64,000 nucleotides of DNA from Brachynemurus nebulosus (GCA_035578155.1 JAPWDM010000015.1:9752709-9816708); one strand, 5' to 3'; shown: positions 10,845-24,606, numbered from the stretch's first letter. Translations and numbers: made by a program. Notes: generated from the letters alone by a model not told the origin.

Positions 10845-11910
10845 TTACAAAAACAACGTATTTAATAAATCACAAAATTTATTTCTAATGATTTTAGTGT
10901 CATTAAAAGCATTTCTTGATGAAGATGATTGCATTGCCAATAAATTTTCGGTGTTTTGAGTGGAATCTATTTGGCTGTATTCGTTTCCTCTTTTTTTCAT
11001 TAAATAATTATGTAAAAAGGAACAAGCCAGAATTACTTTTTCAGGGCACAAATTTATGGTAGTCGGAGTATGCGGAATCGTGCTGCTAATATTCCAAGCG
11101 CGTGCTCCACTTTAACTCTAGCAGAACTAAGTTTATTGTTAAACACTTCTTGTTCATTTGTTAAATTGGCATGTTTGAAAGGCTTCATTAAATCTGTTCT
11201 TAATGGAAATGCATCATCAGCGACAAAAATGTATGGCAATTTTTCCTCCCCAGGCAAAATTTCCTCTGACTCCGGAATTCTAAGTTGATTGTTTATAAGT
11301 TTTCTGTTAAATTTTGTTTTAGCGAATACACCACCATCGGACACTTTACCGTTGGTTCCGATGTCTACCATTAAGAATTCAGATCTTGAATTTACCACTG
11401 CCATTAGAACAATACTAAACGTTTTTTGTAATTAAAATAGAAAGATCCTGAATTTTTTGGTTTCATAATTTAAACATGTTTCCCATCAATGGCTCCTAAA
11501 CAATGTGGAAAACCAATTTTGCATTGGAATTTCCTTGCTTCCTCCTTCCATTGTATATCAGTTTTAGGGAGCTGGAAAATTTAGAACATTTTATTTTAAA
11601 TCTTTTTTTATCATTATCTCAATTAAAATCATTACCTTAATATAATCTTTTAGAACACGAGCGATAGCTTCTGAAGTTTAAATTACAATTTTTCCAATAG
11701 ACTGAGCTGATACAACATTAGAACATTTCAAGTCTTCAAACGAACTTCCGGTAGCCAAAAAGCGTAAAGTAATGGCCAAACGTCTATCCGGTGGAATTGC
11801 ATCTCGCATTATAGTATTTTGTTTTGTTATAAATGACTTTACTTTATCTAGAACATTACGTTGGACAAATCTTCCTTTCCTTTGAACCTTTCTTTCATCC
11901 AAACTTTTTT
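10845..11910 (-). pseudogene. PIF/Harbinger transposase, broken
   Basis: DDE nuclease of the PIF/Harbinger superfamily (DDE_Tnp_4 type). Minus-strand pieces in order: 11902-11678, with RDAIPPDRRLAITLRFLATG and EDLKCSNVVSAQSIGKIV; then about 11530-11460, with FPHCLGAIDGKH holding the first catalytic Asp; then 11404-11054, with DIGTNGKVSDGGVF, FVADDAFPL (second Asp) and VKVEHALGILAARFRIL (catalytic Glu); then 11051-10845, with the final VILACSFLHNYL. A stop right after GKHV, a one-base shift in an A/T run near 11421 and a break at about 11050 separate the frames. I could not identify the inverted ends. Confidence 0.85.
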
Positions 11911-13030
11911 TTTCAATAACTTCTTCATCGTCTAAACCACAAACTTAAGAAATTATGAAGAATGGTAGCACAGCATCTATTACTAGTTGTTATTAAACTA
12001 AATAAAGAACAAGATTGCACAACGTATTTCCTGAACAGTTGAAGCATGTGAGGAGAAACAGCTAACATGATTAAGCAACGAAGTTGAGCAACATGTTGTC
12101 CCGTGTATGGCTAGCATAAAGATACACAGTTATAATTGTAATTTACCTTCATTTTCATCTTAATAAAAATAAAAAACTCAGGAAACGGACTTCTTCGCAC
12201 GAAAAAATCCCAAAAAAATTGGATTTGTTTGCACGTTGCAATTATACGCACGGAAACGGACGAACGAAACGCTTTCAATGGACGAGGATTTATAGCTTCA
12301 CAGCTGTTTGGATCGTACCTCCGTTTTCATGCGTATTCGTCCGAATTAAATTTCGCCCGCTTCCGCATCCAATGGTAACCAGCTCCATTCAATCAGATCA
12401 GTTTTTATATGTTTGCTTGTATACTACATACGTACTCATACAAAAAACATGCATTTTTTCATACATTTTTTATAGCATTAAATATCCAAATAAAAACTAC
12501 ATATACGTACTGTGACGACCAAGGTCTATTACGTTTTAATATAGGCAATTGATTTTACACATGTGTCGAGTCGCTGCCTGAAATGAGTCTCCCGACTGTG
12601 ACACCAGTTTTTTATCCCGACTGTGATACCATCTAGGAACTCTCGTGAGAACTAGCGATGAGTTCACCCATATTGCACCAGAGACGCGCGAGTGATGGCG
12701 GCTCAGCTGGTATGCGTTTGCGGTTTCAAGCGCGCTTGGTCGGTGTGGTGCTCAATGAAGATGAGTGGCTACGACAATCGGGGATTGGGTGAGATACAAG
12801 TAGGTCGTTGAAATCTTGTATTCTACACAATTATGTCGCGCCGTTCTCGATTTATATACAAGTTTCTTACATTATATTTTTCTTTATAATTTTTTATAAA
12901 CATTTTTATTTGTTTAATACTTAGCCGCGATGGATTTTACCTTTATATTTACATTGTAAAACGTTATGTGTGCTTTCATCGGTTTTTGTACTACGTGTAA
13001 TTTATTTAATGAACATTACAATAGTTTTTT
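11911..13030. other. no gene recognised
   Basis: Probably includes the end of the Harbinger element. A moderately GC-rich patch at 12540-12790 repeats the phrase CCCGACTGTGA (about 12592 and 12617). No domain or RNA gene seen. Confidence 0.4.
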
Positions 13031-13033
13031 CTG

Positions 13034-13036
<3 letters not shown>

Positions 13037-13105
<69 letters not shown>
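13037..13105. repeat. (TA)n microsatellite
   Basis: About 70 bp of pure TA repeats shortly before the Merlin element. Confidence 0.95.
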
Positions 13106-13106
<1 letters not shown>

Positions 13107-13878
13107 CGTGCGGGTGGTTAAGTTTCCACGATAAATATCTTTATCTTTATCTTTATAATCAAACATCACATAAACACGGGTAAAGGCAATCTAAGCGGAC
13201 CACATTGATTTTACTACCTGCCGTCGTGTCCTTTTCAACATTGAAGATTGTTTTATGATCATTGCAGGGTCCATCTATTGTTATGCGAACTACCCAACTA
13301 GTATGGTTATGGTGGCCCGCTCTGACTATTTGAGGAATATTTTGAAAAATAAATATTACAGTTGTATGCAAGTATAACTGTACAGTTACTACGTAACTAC
13401 ATAAGTAATATGTGGATAATAATTATTCAACACACAAAAATTATGTACCAACTACAATATAGTTAAGAAAAGTAAATTATGCAATTTTTTGGGTGTCTTC
13501 TGTATACTTTGATAAAGTTTACAGATTACTGAATTCGTTTACAAAAACCTATTCATTTACCAAAAGCGACCGAAAAAAGGCCTTGCCTTGTACTAATTCT
13601 ATAACTTAAATCGATTTCGTCATTTTTATTACATTTTTATTTATATATTTATTTATTTATTTTACATTCAATTTTTTTACATTAAATTCTTGATGTGTGA
13701 TTAAATTTTTGATATTTTTTATATTAAATTCCTGACATGTGAAATGCAAACACCAGGTTAAAAAATATAATATAATGGTATAAAAACACCAGGTCGATCA
13801 AAAATAGTGCTTTGTCATAAAGAAGATAGCTTTTACAAAAGTTTTATCAGTCTAAGGTGTTTACCTAAAACATTTATA

Positions 13879-14409
13879 CAGCTGAACTCTTTTTTACGCG
13901 GTCCTTTTTTATGCGATTCTTTTTATGCGGTTTGTAAAAAATAACCATTAAAATGCATAATGTGAATCAAAATCACGAGACAGTAAGAAACTTAAATAAT
14001 TACTATAATAACTTTCTTTGATAAAAATACTTTTTAACGGCTTTTAAGCATTTAATCAATATATTGCATAAGAACATAAGTTATTGCATCATTTAATTTT
14101 GTTAAAGATGTATTTTTCAAAATTTTCATAATATTATAAAATTGAAATAAAATGTTTCTACGTGTAAATTAATGCTTTATCTTGTTTATAGAAGCAACTT
14201 ATAAGGAAATTTCTAAGTTCTGAGCGTTTTGAGTGGTTTTTTCGATGAAACTTTTTTTATGCGGTCTCGACCAACCGCACAAAAAAAGTTTTTTGTACAA
14301 TCTGGATTGAACTATACTTTTTGTAGCTATTTATGATATTTTTGAATATATTTTTTTGTGTGATTTTTTTATGCGCCTCCTATCCACCGCACAAAAAAGA
14401 GTCCAGCTG
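13879..14409. mobile_element. pogo/Tc1-like MITE nested in the Merlin element
   Basis: The left end CAGCTGAACTCTTTTTTACG is mirrored by the right end (AAAAAAGAGTCCAGCTG), flanked by TA on both sides (13877-13878 and 14410-14411). TIRs that begin CAGCTG with TA targets suit the pogo/Tc1-mariner group. The element is 531 bp, without a gene; it contains several TTTATGCGG-type internal repeats. Confidence 0.8.
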
Positions 14410-14601
14410 TACTTTTGTATTTCGCATATCAAAAATTTCACGCGGAGGAAAACGTGGGCCGGCCACAATGGTTTTACTACCTGTCGTCAGGTTAAGATAA
14501 AGTTTCATATTATGACCCATTGTTATTACAATTTGGTAATTCCCCAATTAAAAATAGCTCTCTGTAGTTTTCTACGGGACAGTCACTTTGTCAGACAGCG
14601 T

Positions 14602-15544
14602 ATGACAAACATCGAAGGACTGTGTGTTGGATTTACTTGTGGCTGTTGTTTGTGTCTATTTATATATTTCGTTATTTACTTAAAAGAAGTGGATATGGAA
14701 TTCTGTAGTATGAATTCTTTTCTTCAATATATCCAGAAGTTTGAAATTCGAAAATGTTTAGAAGACTGGAAATTAGTGGCAAAATCAAAAAATTGTGGCA
14801 AATGCAATGGAAAAATGTACGTGAATAAGTCAAGAAATGTAATCTGCTCTACCGGTGTGGGAGTAGGAATTGTAGAGCCAAAAAAATATAAGAGACAATA
14901 CCATTTTTGGAGTGGTTCGTATTCCACCTACAACTTTTTTGTGCGTCCTAGTTGGATGGATCCTCAAATATCCATTATCAGTTATTGTTAAAGAGACAGC
15001 ACTGTCCAAGCCGACAGTACGGAAATTAATTTTTAACTTTAGAGAACTTCTGACAGTGTGGTTGATGGAAAGCAGTGAGAAAATTGGTGGCGTTGGAAGA
15101 ATAGTTGAGGTGGACGAGAGTGCATTTGGAAGAAGGAAATATAATCGTGGACGCATCACAAAAACTCGTTGGGTCGTTGGCGGAATCGATAGGGAAAATA
15201 AAAAATGCTTCCTAAAAACTGTTGAGAAAAGGGATGCAGAAACACTCTTACGCGTCATAAGAGAAAATGTAGAGCCAGGGACAAGAATTATAACAGATAT
15301 GTGGAGAGGCTACAATTCTCTTCCACAAAATGGGTATGAACATTCGACTGTTAACCATTCGTATAATTTTGTATGTCCAAATGATCCTACGACACATACA
15401 CAAACGATTGAAAGCTATTGGGCGAAAATGAAACGGGACATGCGACGACGGATAGGCCGAATGGCCGTAAACACTTTTCAAGCATATCTTGTAGAATATG
15501 TGTGGAGAAACACATTCAATACAAATAAAGACTTAGGTATTTGA
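14602..15544 (+). pseudogene. Merlin transposase (ISXO2-like DDE), one frameshift
   Basis: Cut-and-paste transposase of the Merlin group, related to bacterial IS1016/IS1595. The first part (start ATG 14602 or 14695) has a zinc-ribbon-like CGKCNGK. Near 14930 a one-base change in a T6 run moves the frame, and the second part continues to 15544. Catalytic residues are visible: Asp in EVDESAF (codon 15113), Asp in TDMWRGY (15296) and Glu in TIESYW (15410), so 37 residues lie between the second Asp and the Glu. VNHS before the Glu is also family-typical. All catalytic residues are kept, so the break is recent or a sequencing error. Confidence 0.88.
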
Positions 15545-16112
15545 AGATTTCTTCAATGCTGTTAATTATTTTTATCCACAAATTAATTAAAATTTTTTTG
15601 TTATTTGTTATTTTGTTATAGATATTATAGAATTAATGCAAGACAGGGCCTTTTTTCAGCCGCTTATGGTAAATGAATAGGTTGTTGTAAACGAATTCAG
15701 TAACCTGTCAGATATCTTAAGCGGCTGGAGAAAAACGTCATCAAAGGATATAAGAGATCCTACAAACTGCATAATTTATTTTTCTCAATTATATTGGTAC
15801 AAAAATTTTGTGTGCTGAAATGTAATTTAATAATATTTAAATTAACTTTTAATACTTGTTACTCACATTTACTTATGTAGTAACTTAGTAACTGTACAGT
15901 TATTTTTGCGTACAACTGTAATATTTTGATTATTTTTCATAATGTTTCTCAAACAACCACAGCGGGCCACCATAAACATACTTTTTAGGCAGCTCGTATA
16001 ACAATAGACTAACCCTTCAACGATCGTAAAATAATCTTAAATGTTGAAATGACACGATAGCAGGTAGTAAAATCAATGTGGTCCGCTTAGGTTGCCTCTA
16101 CCCCATAAACAC

Positions 16113-17347
16113 AAAGATTAAACATTATCATATATACTTTTTTTATACCGTCGACGCCACTCACCACGTTACAATACCCAAATAAAAAGCTTTTGAAAAA
16201 AATGTATATTTTTTGTATGCGTACGTATACAGTATCCAACACAAAAAATGTTCAAAAAAGTACATATTTTTGTGCGTTGTTAGACAATTCAAAGTAAATA
16301 AAAGAAATTTATTTAAAATAAAATTTTAAGTGTTTGAATTAAGAAAGTTTCTTATTGCACTGAAAAAAAAAAAATAAAAGGAAAATTTTAAATAATAGAA
16401 ATTTTCAGTTTGAAATTAAAATTTATTTTTTCCTTCGCTAGTTCAGTCTTACATGTAAATTTTTTTGTTTTGTTTAATTGTTTAATTGTACAATTTTTGG
16501 TACAATTTCAGGGTCGTGAGGGTTTATTTCAGATTGTTCCCAATATATAGTTTTATACAACAGAAATTAGGTAATTGAGTGATAAAATTATTTGATACAA
16601 GTAAATAATTAACAACAATTTCTTGTTTCAATAACAATTAACAATATAAATTATTAAAATTTGGAAAAATGTAAAAAAAAATGGCAACAATTTAGTTTAG
16701 AAATAAATTACATAATATTAAAAGTTAGTCAGTCAGTAAATATTTTAGCAAGATAAAATAAAGAACAAGAAAATTAGCATAACGCAAGAAAATATAGAGA
16801 AATTACGAAATACAATAATTTTAATAAACTACAAAAAGATAACGTAGGAAAGATATAGAAAATTTACGAGATACAAATATCTACTGACCAATACATGCAT
16901 GCTATAAATTAAAATTATGATTAGGTTATGTAGATAGCCTTAAATTTCAATTAAATGAAAACTTCAGAACATTATAAAATTAAACAAAGGTCTGAGTGAC
17001 AGAAAAGTTAATAAAAATTCAACTGTTTTACGTTAAATGAAAACTAACACACTACAAGGAATCAATAGAACATTGAAAGGCAGAAATGTTAACTGTTTTA
17101 CACTTTATTAGGTTCACTAAGCAATGTTAATTTGTTAATTAAAGAAAGCACCAGGCACCACGTTGCAAAGAAAGTAATAAAATATGCCAAAGGATTACTT
17201 AGCTAAAGAATTCCACTTTAAAGATGGTATTATTTGGGCCTTAGGACGTTGAAACTATGGTGGTTGTCCAGGGTTGAAGCGAACTCATGGCAGGCAGATG
17301 TAATTCCAAATTTGAACCACAGCGAGTTGAATTCATCCAGAATTTGT
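16113..17347. other. AT-rich spacer between Merlin and gypsy elements
   Basis: No open frame with a recognisable domain, no terminal repeats, no RNA gene seen. Confidence 0.5.
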
Positions 17348-17351
17348 CCAT

Positions 17352-18462
17352 TGTAACCGCACTAAAATTTACATAGATATCGGGTCGCCATTTTGTTTCT
17401 AATAGTTAATATATGATCATTTGTAATGGGCGTAATATTATTTTTATGGACTAATTTTGTATTTTTATTGGTTATGACGTCATATCTGGCTAATAATAGT
17501 TAATTCGGTCCGCCATTTTATTGTTATTATTCGACATATTATTTGCTCTGTTCATTTCATATCTTTATTCAACCAATGGATATTTATATTTATGTGGTGT
17601 GACTTATTTTTGTAAGTGACTGTACTGTATTTGTGTGAATACATGCTTTGCTTGCTTTTTTATAGAGAAGTTTCTGTTTATTATTGTTGAAATTCTTAGA
17701 ATCAAATATTTTATTTACTTGTTTTCGGTTATAGTATTTATCCTTATTCTTATCATATTGAATGAGAGAGATGACAATAATGGAACATTCTGGACGTCTT
17801 TTCATACCTTAAATGGTAATGTTTTTGTCCTTTTCTCTCTTTCTCTTTTTATCCTTTAGTAGTTTATATCGTTTGTTCTTTGTCATTCATATTGCTTAAA
17901 GAAATTTCGAGAAACACAAAAATATATTTAAGGAGTGCGCAGATTGAGATTAAAAAGAGAAGAAGCAGTCTTTAAGTAAGTTTTAAGTAAATTAGTTTTG
18001 CGTGAACCGTTTTCCGTATATCGTTCTAAATATTATATACCGTTTTTCGAATATCGTTTCATAATTAAAAATTAAGCTATATTAAAGAATATTTAACCAA
18101 AATTTCTAATAAAAGAATAAAATCGTAAATGTAAAACGTTATAAACTGTAATAAATAATTTGTTGTGCGTAATAAAGTTACAAATCTTATTTACGTATGT
18201 GTTTTATTTGATTGTTCCTGCTTATTTGGAAGTGTTAAATCAAGAAAAGTTTCTAAAGTAACGATAATAGCGACAATCTGGGAACCAAGGACCAAAACAG
18301 GACACTTTAAGGGACATTAACATCATCTTGTGTGACGAATTATCCTCTGCGCTGCATATAAACTTATTTAAAGAACGCCCATTTTTGTTCCAGTTCACTA
18401 AACTTACAAATTTTCTACCTAAGTTATATATGCAAAAACAAAAATAAAAAACGAACGTTACA
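17352..18462 (+). repeat. 5' LTR (1111 bp)
   Basis: TG...CA ends; same length as the 3' LTR. Differences that I can count are five single bases. A 74-codon open frame inside both LTRs is probably chance. Confidence 0.95.
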
Positions 18463-18869
18463 CAGTGTCATCCCTTTTGGGGGATTGTCATTCCTTTTGG
18501 AAATCGTTACGAGTGTTAACTATCGGGAGTGATTGAACGAAATTTTATACAGTGACAATTATCTGGCGCGTATTACCGGTTAAAATAAAGTAAAAAAGTT
18601 ATACAAGTGTCGTACAGTTAAAGTTGTAAGTTAACGGTTACGGACAAGTGAAAAAACTTTACGAACTATTATTTCGTCAGTGTTAAAAGTATTGTCGATT
18701 GTCGTAAAAACGTTTTAACTAATAAGATTTGTGAATTATTAGCATTAACTTTCAACCGATAAGTTTTAAGTGAACTTTCGGGGGGGTGATATCGAATTGA
18801 GTATAGTGCTTTAATAAGGTTTAGTGAGTGAAAATTTTAATTTCGTCGTAGCATCAAACTTAATTTAAA

Positions 18870-20378
18870 ATGGAAGTAACGCAATTTAATGAAGAAGACA
18901 AAATAGTCACCTCAACGCCATCTGTTACAGAGGGGATGAACGAAGAGACAACAGCGTGTGATATACATGATACAGAATCCATTTCTTCCGGCTATGAAGT
19001 AGCGTTCAATGAAGACATCAATACGGGTAACGTAGAGACATCAACGGTAAATAAGGATAATGTTACAAGTATGTTAAATCTATTACTTAAAAATATAGCG
19101 TCGCATAGCGAGAAAATTGATAATGAACTTTGTGTAATCAAAAATGGTTTTAGCATAGTTGAAAATAATTTAAAAGATGCACTTAAAAATGAAATTAAGG
19201 AATTAAAGTCTATCTTCGATGCTCGAATTGAAGAATTAAAAGTAAAATATGATAATGAAATTTTATCTGTTAATAATAAAATAGATCATTTTGCAACTGA
19301 GGTTAAGAATAACAACTCGAACATCGAATATGAATTGAATAAATATAGTGGTATTGTAGATTCGGTAAGTAAAAGGGTAAATGATTGTTCAGATAAAATA
19401 ACGAATTTAGAAGTCAAAATTAACGAAATAAATTCAGAAATTTCTAACGTTAAGGACAATGTCAGTAGATTTGGTTCGCAAATTAATAATTCTTTAATTA
19501 ATTCAAGTATAAATAGCACTCCTTCTAATAATATTTCGAATAATAGTTTAAATTTATCAAATATTTTACGACAAAATGCTATAGATATTAAAGATTTTGA
19601 CAGAAACATCAACCATAACCACCCTATCGAATTTTTAGTCACTAGAAATGGTTTTTAGTGAGACTGACGGTTGTAGTTTTTCCGAATCTGATAAATTGCG
19701 TTTTGCTAAATCAAAATTGTCAGATAATATTAAAAACATTTTTTCACTGCACGAGTCATACATATTAAATTATAACGATTTTCGGCAATGGTTGATATCA
19801 ACTTTCTGGAACCAGAAAATTCAAAGTAGAATTCTAGTAGATTTTTATTCGAACAAAGGACGCACAAGCGTTAAGTCCAAACTCACAAATCATTTACTAT
19901 ATTGGTTCAGACAAGTTAAGTATTTAGATTGTAAGTTAGATGAAAATTTGTTTATTCATACACTTTTAGAACATTTTGATTTCGAAACTAGGAGAGTACT
20001 TCGCCACTGTAGGAACCTCAAAGATCTCTACGAGGAATTGCGTGAAATTGATACATTTATCCCTAATAACGATGATAATATAACGAATTCTGGTACGCGT
20101 TTTAATACAAATATTCTAATTTAAATCAACAGACAGACGACAATGGTTGGGGTCGTAATCCCACAACCTCCTTTGGAAATGAAAATAGATTCAATCGAAA
20201 TAATAGAGGTGCAAATCGACGTGTTGCATTTGGTAAAGGTACTAATATAGTGCATTCGGTTAATGAAAATAATTCGAATACTCCCAATACGAATAGCGAT
20301 AACAATTTAGCAACTCATTCTCGATCAAACGCAATAGATACTTCATTTCCTAATTTCTCTTATGATTGGGAAAACTGA
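18870..20378 (+). pseudogene. gypsy gag, frameshifted
   Basis: Structural polyprotein of the LTR element. ATG at 18870 opens a Glu/Asp/Lys/Asn-rich coiled-coil-like region (to 19658). The frame then moves near 19640 into 19648-20124, whose SDKLRFAKSKLSDNIK and DFRQWLISTFWN stretches resemble gag capsid sequences. It moves again near 20106 into an Asn/Arg-rich tail ending at TGA 20376-20378. No CCHC zinc knuckles are present. Pol starts in the -1 frame overlapping this stop, next to GGGAAAAC, though that run is not in the phase of a classic slippery site. Confidence 0.75.
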
Positions 20379-23300
20379 ATAGTGACCTAATTACGGAATC
20401 ACCGTTGAAGGTCAATGATCCACGTAATTTCAAAGTCAACTATTTTTCTTTAAATGATTATAATAGTAATAATTTAAATAATTTTAATTTTTCGGATACA
20501 TTTGTTTGTAATATATTTAGCAGCGATAATTTTGATGATCTTACTAACGATAATGATTTTGAATTAAATGTGCGAGTTCCTAATAAAGAAAATCTTGCGT
20601 TACCATTACTCAATTTAGAATTTTTCGGTAATAGAGTTATTACATTGTTGGGTACCGGTAGTAATCTTTGTATTTTAAGAACGGATGTTTTCGATAAATT
20701 AAATAATTTGTATTTTGAACATCATGGGAAATTTTTACCAATGATTCCAACACCTAAATGTTTTATTACTACGGCTACGGGTAGAAAATCGAAACCTATT
20801 AGATTTCAAGTATATGTTGAATTGCAATATAATGATAAAGTTTTACCTTTACATTGTTTATTGGTTGACGATTTAGTTCTAGATTGTTTAATCGGTGTCG
20901 ATTGGTTTAGAACCCACAATGCGAAACTTGATTTTTCCAGTAATGTTTTAACTTTCTTTCTTAATGAACAACAGATTTCAATAGATTTTTATCCTTTGAG
21001 ACCTTCTGATTATTGTATTGGTAATGACGCCTTATCACATAATCTAGTATTGGATACAAGTTATGTGGAACCCTTAGATGAAGAACTCATATATCAAATT
21101 AACAATACCGCGTTTAATATTAATGATGATAAGAATTTAATTACGCCTATCCAAACTATCTACGAACACGTCCGTCAGTTAAGTCATTTAGATATATCTA
21201 CACAGAGAAAGCTATTTAATTTGTTAAGTAAATTTCAAAATATTTTTTCAAAGAAACCGGGATGCGTAAGGGATTATTTTTGTAAATTCGAAGTTCGTGA
21301 GCATAAATCATTTGCGAGTAAAAGTTATCCTATTCCGTATTCGAGATTGCCTGCTGTAGAAAGAGAAATTTTAAAAATGATTGAATGGGGAGTGATTGAA
21401 AGATGCTATTCAGAGTACACAAACCCTATTCATGTTGTCATGAAAAAGGATAATAGTGTTCGAATCGTGCTCGACGGTAGAGAAATTAATAAAATCCTGG
21501 TTACGGATAAAGAGGGACCGATTTCAGTGGAATACGTTCTAGGAAAGTTCAAAAATAAACAAATATTTTCTTCAATCGATTTGGTAAAGGGTTACTGGCA
21601 ACTCTCTTTACATCCGGATAGTAAAAAGTATACCGCGTTTCTCATAAATGGAAAATGCTACCAGTTTCGAAGGCTACCATTCGGTTTAAATTTATCAGTA
21701 GGTGCTTTTCAGAAATGTGTGGATTTCGTTTTGGGCCCTGAAGTTCAAAGTTTCTGTCATGTATTTGTTGATGACATTGTTATTGCGTCCTCCGATATTG
21801 ACTCTCATTTACAACATTTAGAAATAGTATTATCAAAATTAGCTAATGCAGGAGTAACTATTAATTATGAAAAATGTTCGTTTTTCAAACCGGAAATTCA
21901 TTTCCTAGGTCACGTGGTTTCTGCAAAGGGTATTTATATAGATGAATCTAAAGTTGAAGCTATTAGGAGACTCAAGCCTCCTAAAAGTGTTAAAGAATTG
22001 CAATCGGTTCTAGGTGTATTAAACTTTTATCGTAGATTTTTTCCAAATTATAATAATTATACTAGTAAGTTTTCACATTTACTTAAAAGGGGTGCCAAAT
22101 GGACTTGGGGACCTAAAGAAAATAAAGCTTTTGTCGATCTAATAAGTTTATTCCAGCAATCGGTCATGTTAAAGTTTCCAGATTTCTCTAAAGAATTTTT
22201 ACATTGAAGTAGATGCATCAAATCATTCAGTGGCTGGTTATCTCTATCAGTTGAATGAGGATGGGACTCATAATCCCATATCTTTTGTATCACGTTCTTT
22301 ATTACCTTCAGAGTTAAATTACGGAATTTCGGAAAAGGAGCTTCTTAGTGTTATTTTCTCTTTCAAAAAGTTTCGTACGTATATTCTTGGTCATAAAATA
22401 ATAGTTAGAACGGACCACAAGGCTTTGACTTTTTTTGGAAAACGCTAAAATACTTAATCATCGCTTATTGAGATGGTTTCTTGCTCTAAATGAGTACAAC
22501 TTCACTATTGAATATATTGCAGGTAAAGATAACTTCATTGCTGATGCCTTTTCTAGAAATCCTAGTCCCGACGTTCCATCTGGTATTGATTTTTCGCAAC
22601 CTTTTGTAGCTTTGTCCGATACTTGTAATTCCGAAACATTACTTGATCACCAGGATGAATCTTTTTGTAATAATATGAGATTGGACTTTTCCGAAAAATT
22701 CATTATTGATTTCGTTAAGAAAATTGTAAAATATCAAAATAGCGATCCATTTTGTGTTAGAATAAAAAACAATGTAGATAATATGCAGGATTCTTATAAG
22801 GTGTTTAATAATGTGCTTTTCTTCCGTGGTAAGTTCCCACCTTTTAATTGGCGTATAGTAGTACCAGATGTATTTAAGGATAAACTCATTTTGTATTTCC
22901 ACCGCAGTTTCGGACATTTTAGTTTTCGTAAGGTTTGTTATTTAATGAATCAATATTTCTATATTAGAAATCTCTTTTCATATAGTAAGAAATTAATTGG
23001 TAAATGCATTATTTGTCAAAAGTCAAGTCTCCACTACTTATCAAGAGGGACCTTTGCAAAGTATAATTTCAGAAAGGAAACTCCAACATGTATATGTGGA
23101 TTTATATGGCCCACTTCCTGCCGGAAAATTTGGTTTAAATATGCTTCTTATAGTAAAAGATAATTTTTCAAAATTTGTAAGATTATATCCCTTACGAGGT
23201 GCTACATCGCGTCAATTAGTGAATAAAATTTTACATGACTTCGTACCTAAAATCGGTAATATCGAAACAATTTTCTCTGATAATGGTAGCCATTTTACTT

Positions 23301-23893
23301 CGTCTGTTTGGCAAGAATCTCTTAAAAATGCAGGTATTAATGTTAAAACTATTAGTGTTTATAACCCGCGCGCGAATCCAGAAGAAAGGGTTAATCGCGA
23401 ATTAAATAGGTTATTTAGAACGTATTGCCATAATAAACATTCAAGTTGGCCGGATTACATTTCATTTATCGAGCAATGTTTAAATTGTGTTCCACATGAA
23501 GCCACAGGATTCTCCCCGTATGAACTCATGTTTGGCCGTAAACCAACTAATCCCATTAATGATATTGTGAATTTTCCTAATAATAACGATTTATCATTAC
23601 AAGAAAAATTTGATCTAGCTTTACAAAGAACACGCAAATTAGCACAAAGGCGCGTTTCTTATCATGATCGTCATAGTACTAAGACGTATAATATTGGTGA
23701 TAAGGTTATGTTGAAAACGCATCCACGTTCATCCGCTAAAAATAAGGTAGTTAAAAAATTCAAACTTTTATTTGAAGGCCCGTACATTGTGTCCCCGATT
23801 AAGTCACCTAATGCGTATGTTTTAATTTATCCAGGATCACGTTTGGTAAAAGGTGTTTATAACGCCATACATTTAAAATTATTTAAAGAATGA
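20366..23893 (+). pseudogene. gypsy pol: protease, RT, RNase H, integrase; frameshifted
   Basis: Protease: the active-site triad reads LLGTGSN instead of LLDTGSN, Gly codon at 20651, so the catalytic Asp is lost. RT is complete (DGREINK, SIDLVKGYWQL, LPFGLN, FVDD at about 21764-21775). RNase H starts EVDASNHSVAGYLY but needs a one-base shift at a T5 run near 22197; a second shift in a T7 run near 22433 leads to the HRLLRWFLALNEYNFTIEYI stretch. Integrase has the HHCC zinc region, then a third shift near 23047, and the DDE core: Asp in VDLYGPLP, Asp in SDNGSHF, Glu in NPEERVNREL. All three shifts sit in or beside homopolymers. Confidence 0.93.
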
Positions 23894-24606
23894 TATTGAA
23901 ATGTCACAAATTTATCTTTATTAGTACTATGTCTGTTTGAATTGACTGTAATACTTATCAATTATACATATTTAATGACAAAAAAAGGACGATATTCTTT
24001 GAATATTTTAGAGAGACCTTTCGTTGTGACGTTATCGTTATTCGTATAATATATTAGGCGGCATACGAAGTCCCTCGGTCCTAATAAATATTTTTGAAAA
24101 CAAGAAATTATTACCTGTAGAGTCTGAGCGGGATTCGGTGTCCTTCGGTCTCATACTCACAGTATTTGGATTTCGGAAGATTGAAAAATGGAAGTGTCTA
24201 ATAACGATTTTGTTTCAATTTTTTATCCTGATTGTGACTAATTAAACCCCGAATTACGTCTAACTTTTCCTAATACATACTATAAATTCTCTTTTATCGT
24301 AAGATCGAGTTTGGATAATGACGCTTTTGCATCAAAATTTCGTTGCAATAATCTGTTTATTTGTATAATGTTTATTTAGTTACATCTTTTGATTAATTAA
24401 TAAGTGTTAATTTTTGTTTATTTGATGTTTATTATAATTACAGTAAATCATTTATTGATTGAATAAATTCATAAGGTTTTAATTAATGTGATGAGTTAAT
24501 AGTGAATTATAGTAAGAATATGTGATTGTACTTTATATTGTAATCTATGGAAACGCAAGCAAGGATATTGTGTAGATTTCTCATATCTCTAATGTTTCGC
24601 CGATAC

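Larger units (their letters stand above)
13178..16103 (+). mobile_element. Merlin DNA transposon with long terminal inverted repeats
   Basis: The left end begins GGGTAAAGGCAATCTAAGCG and the right end is the reverse complement of GGGTAGAGGCAACCTAAGCG. The match extends, with divergence, for about 430 bp on the left (to about 13608) and up to about 16103 from 15640 on the right. The 9-bp direct repeat CATAAACAC lies at 13169-13177 and 16104-16112; Merlin elements are known for 8-9-bp duplications. Inside are a transposase gene (14602-15544) and a nested MITE. A second copy of the subterminal phrase (TTTTACTACCTGTCGTC) at about 14471-14487 hints at internal end duplication. Total 2926 bp, about 2.4 kb without the MITE. 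Confidence 0.9.

Noticed and set aside
17635..17859. 74-codon hydrophobic frame in each gypsy LTR
   Set aside because: T-rich LTR sequence readily gives such frames; no start context or family, and it overlaps an opposite-strand frame.
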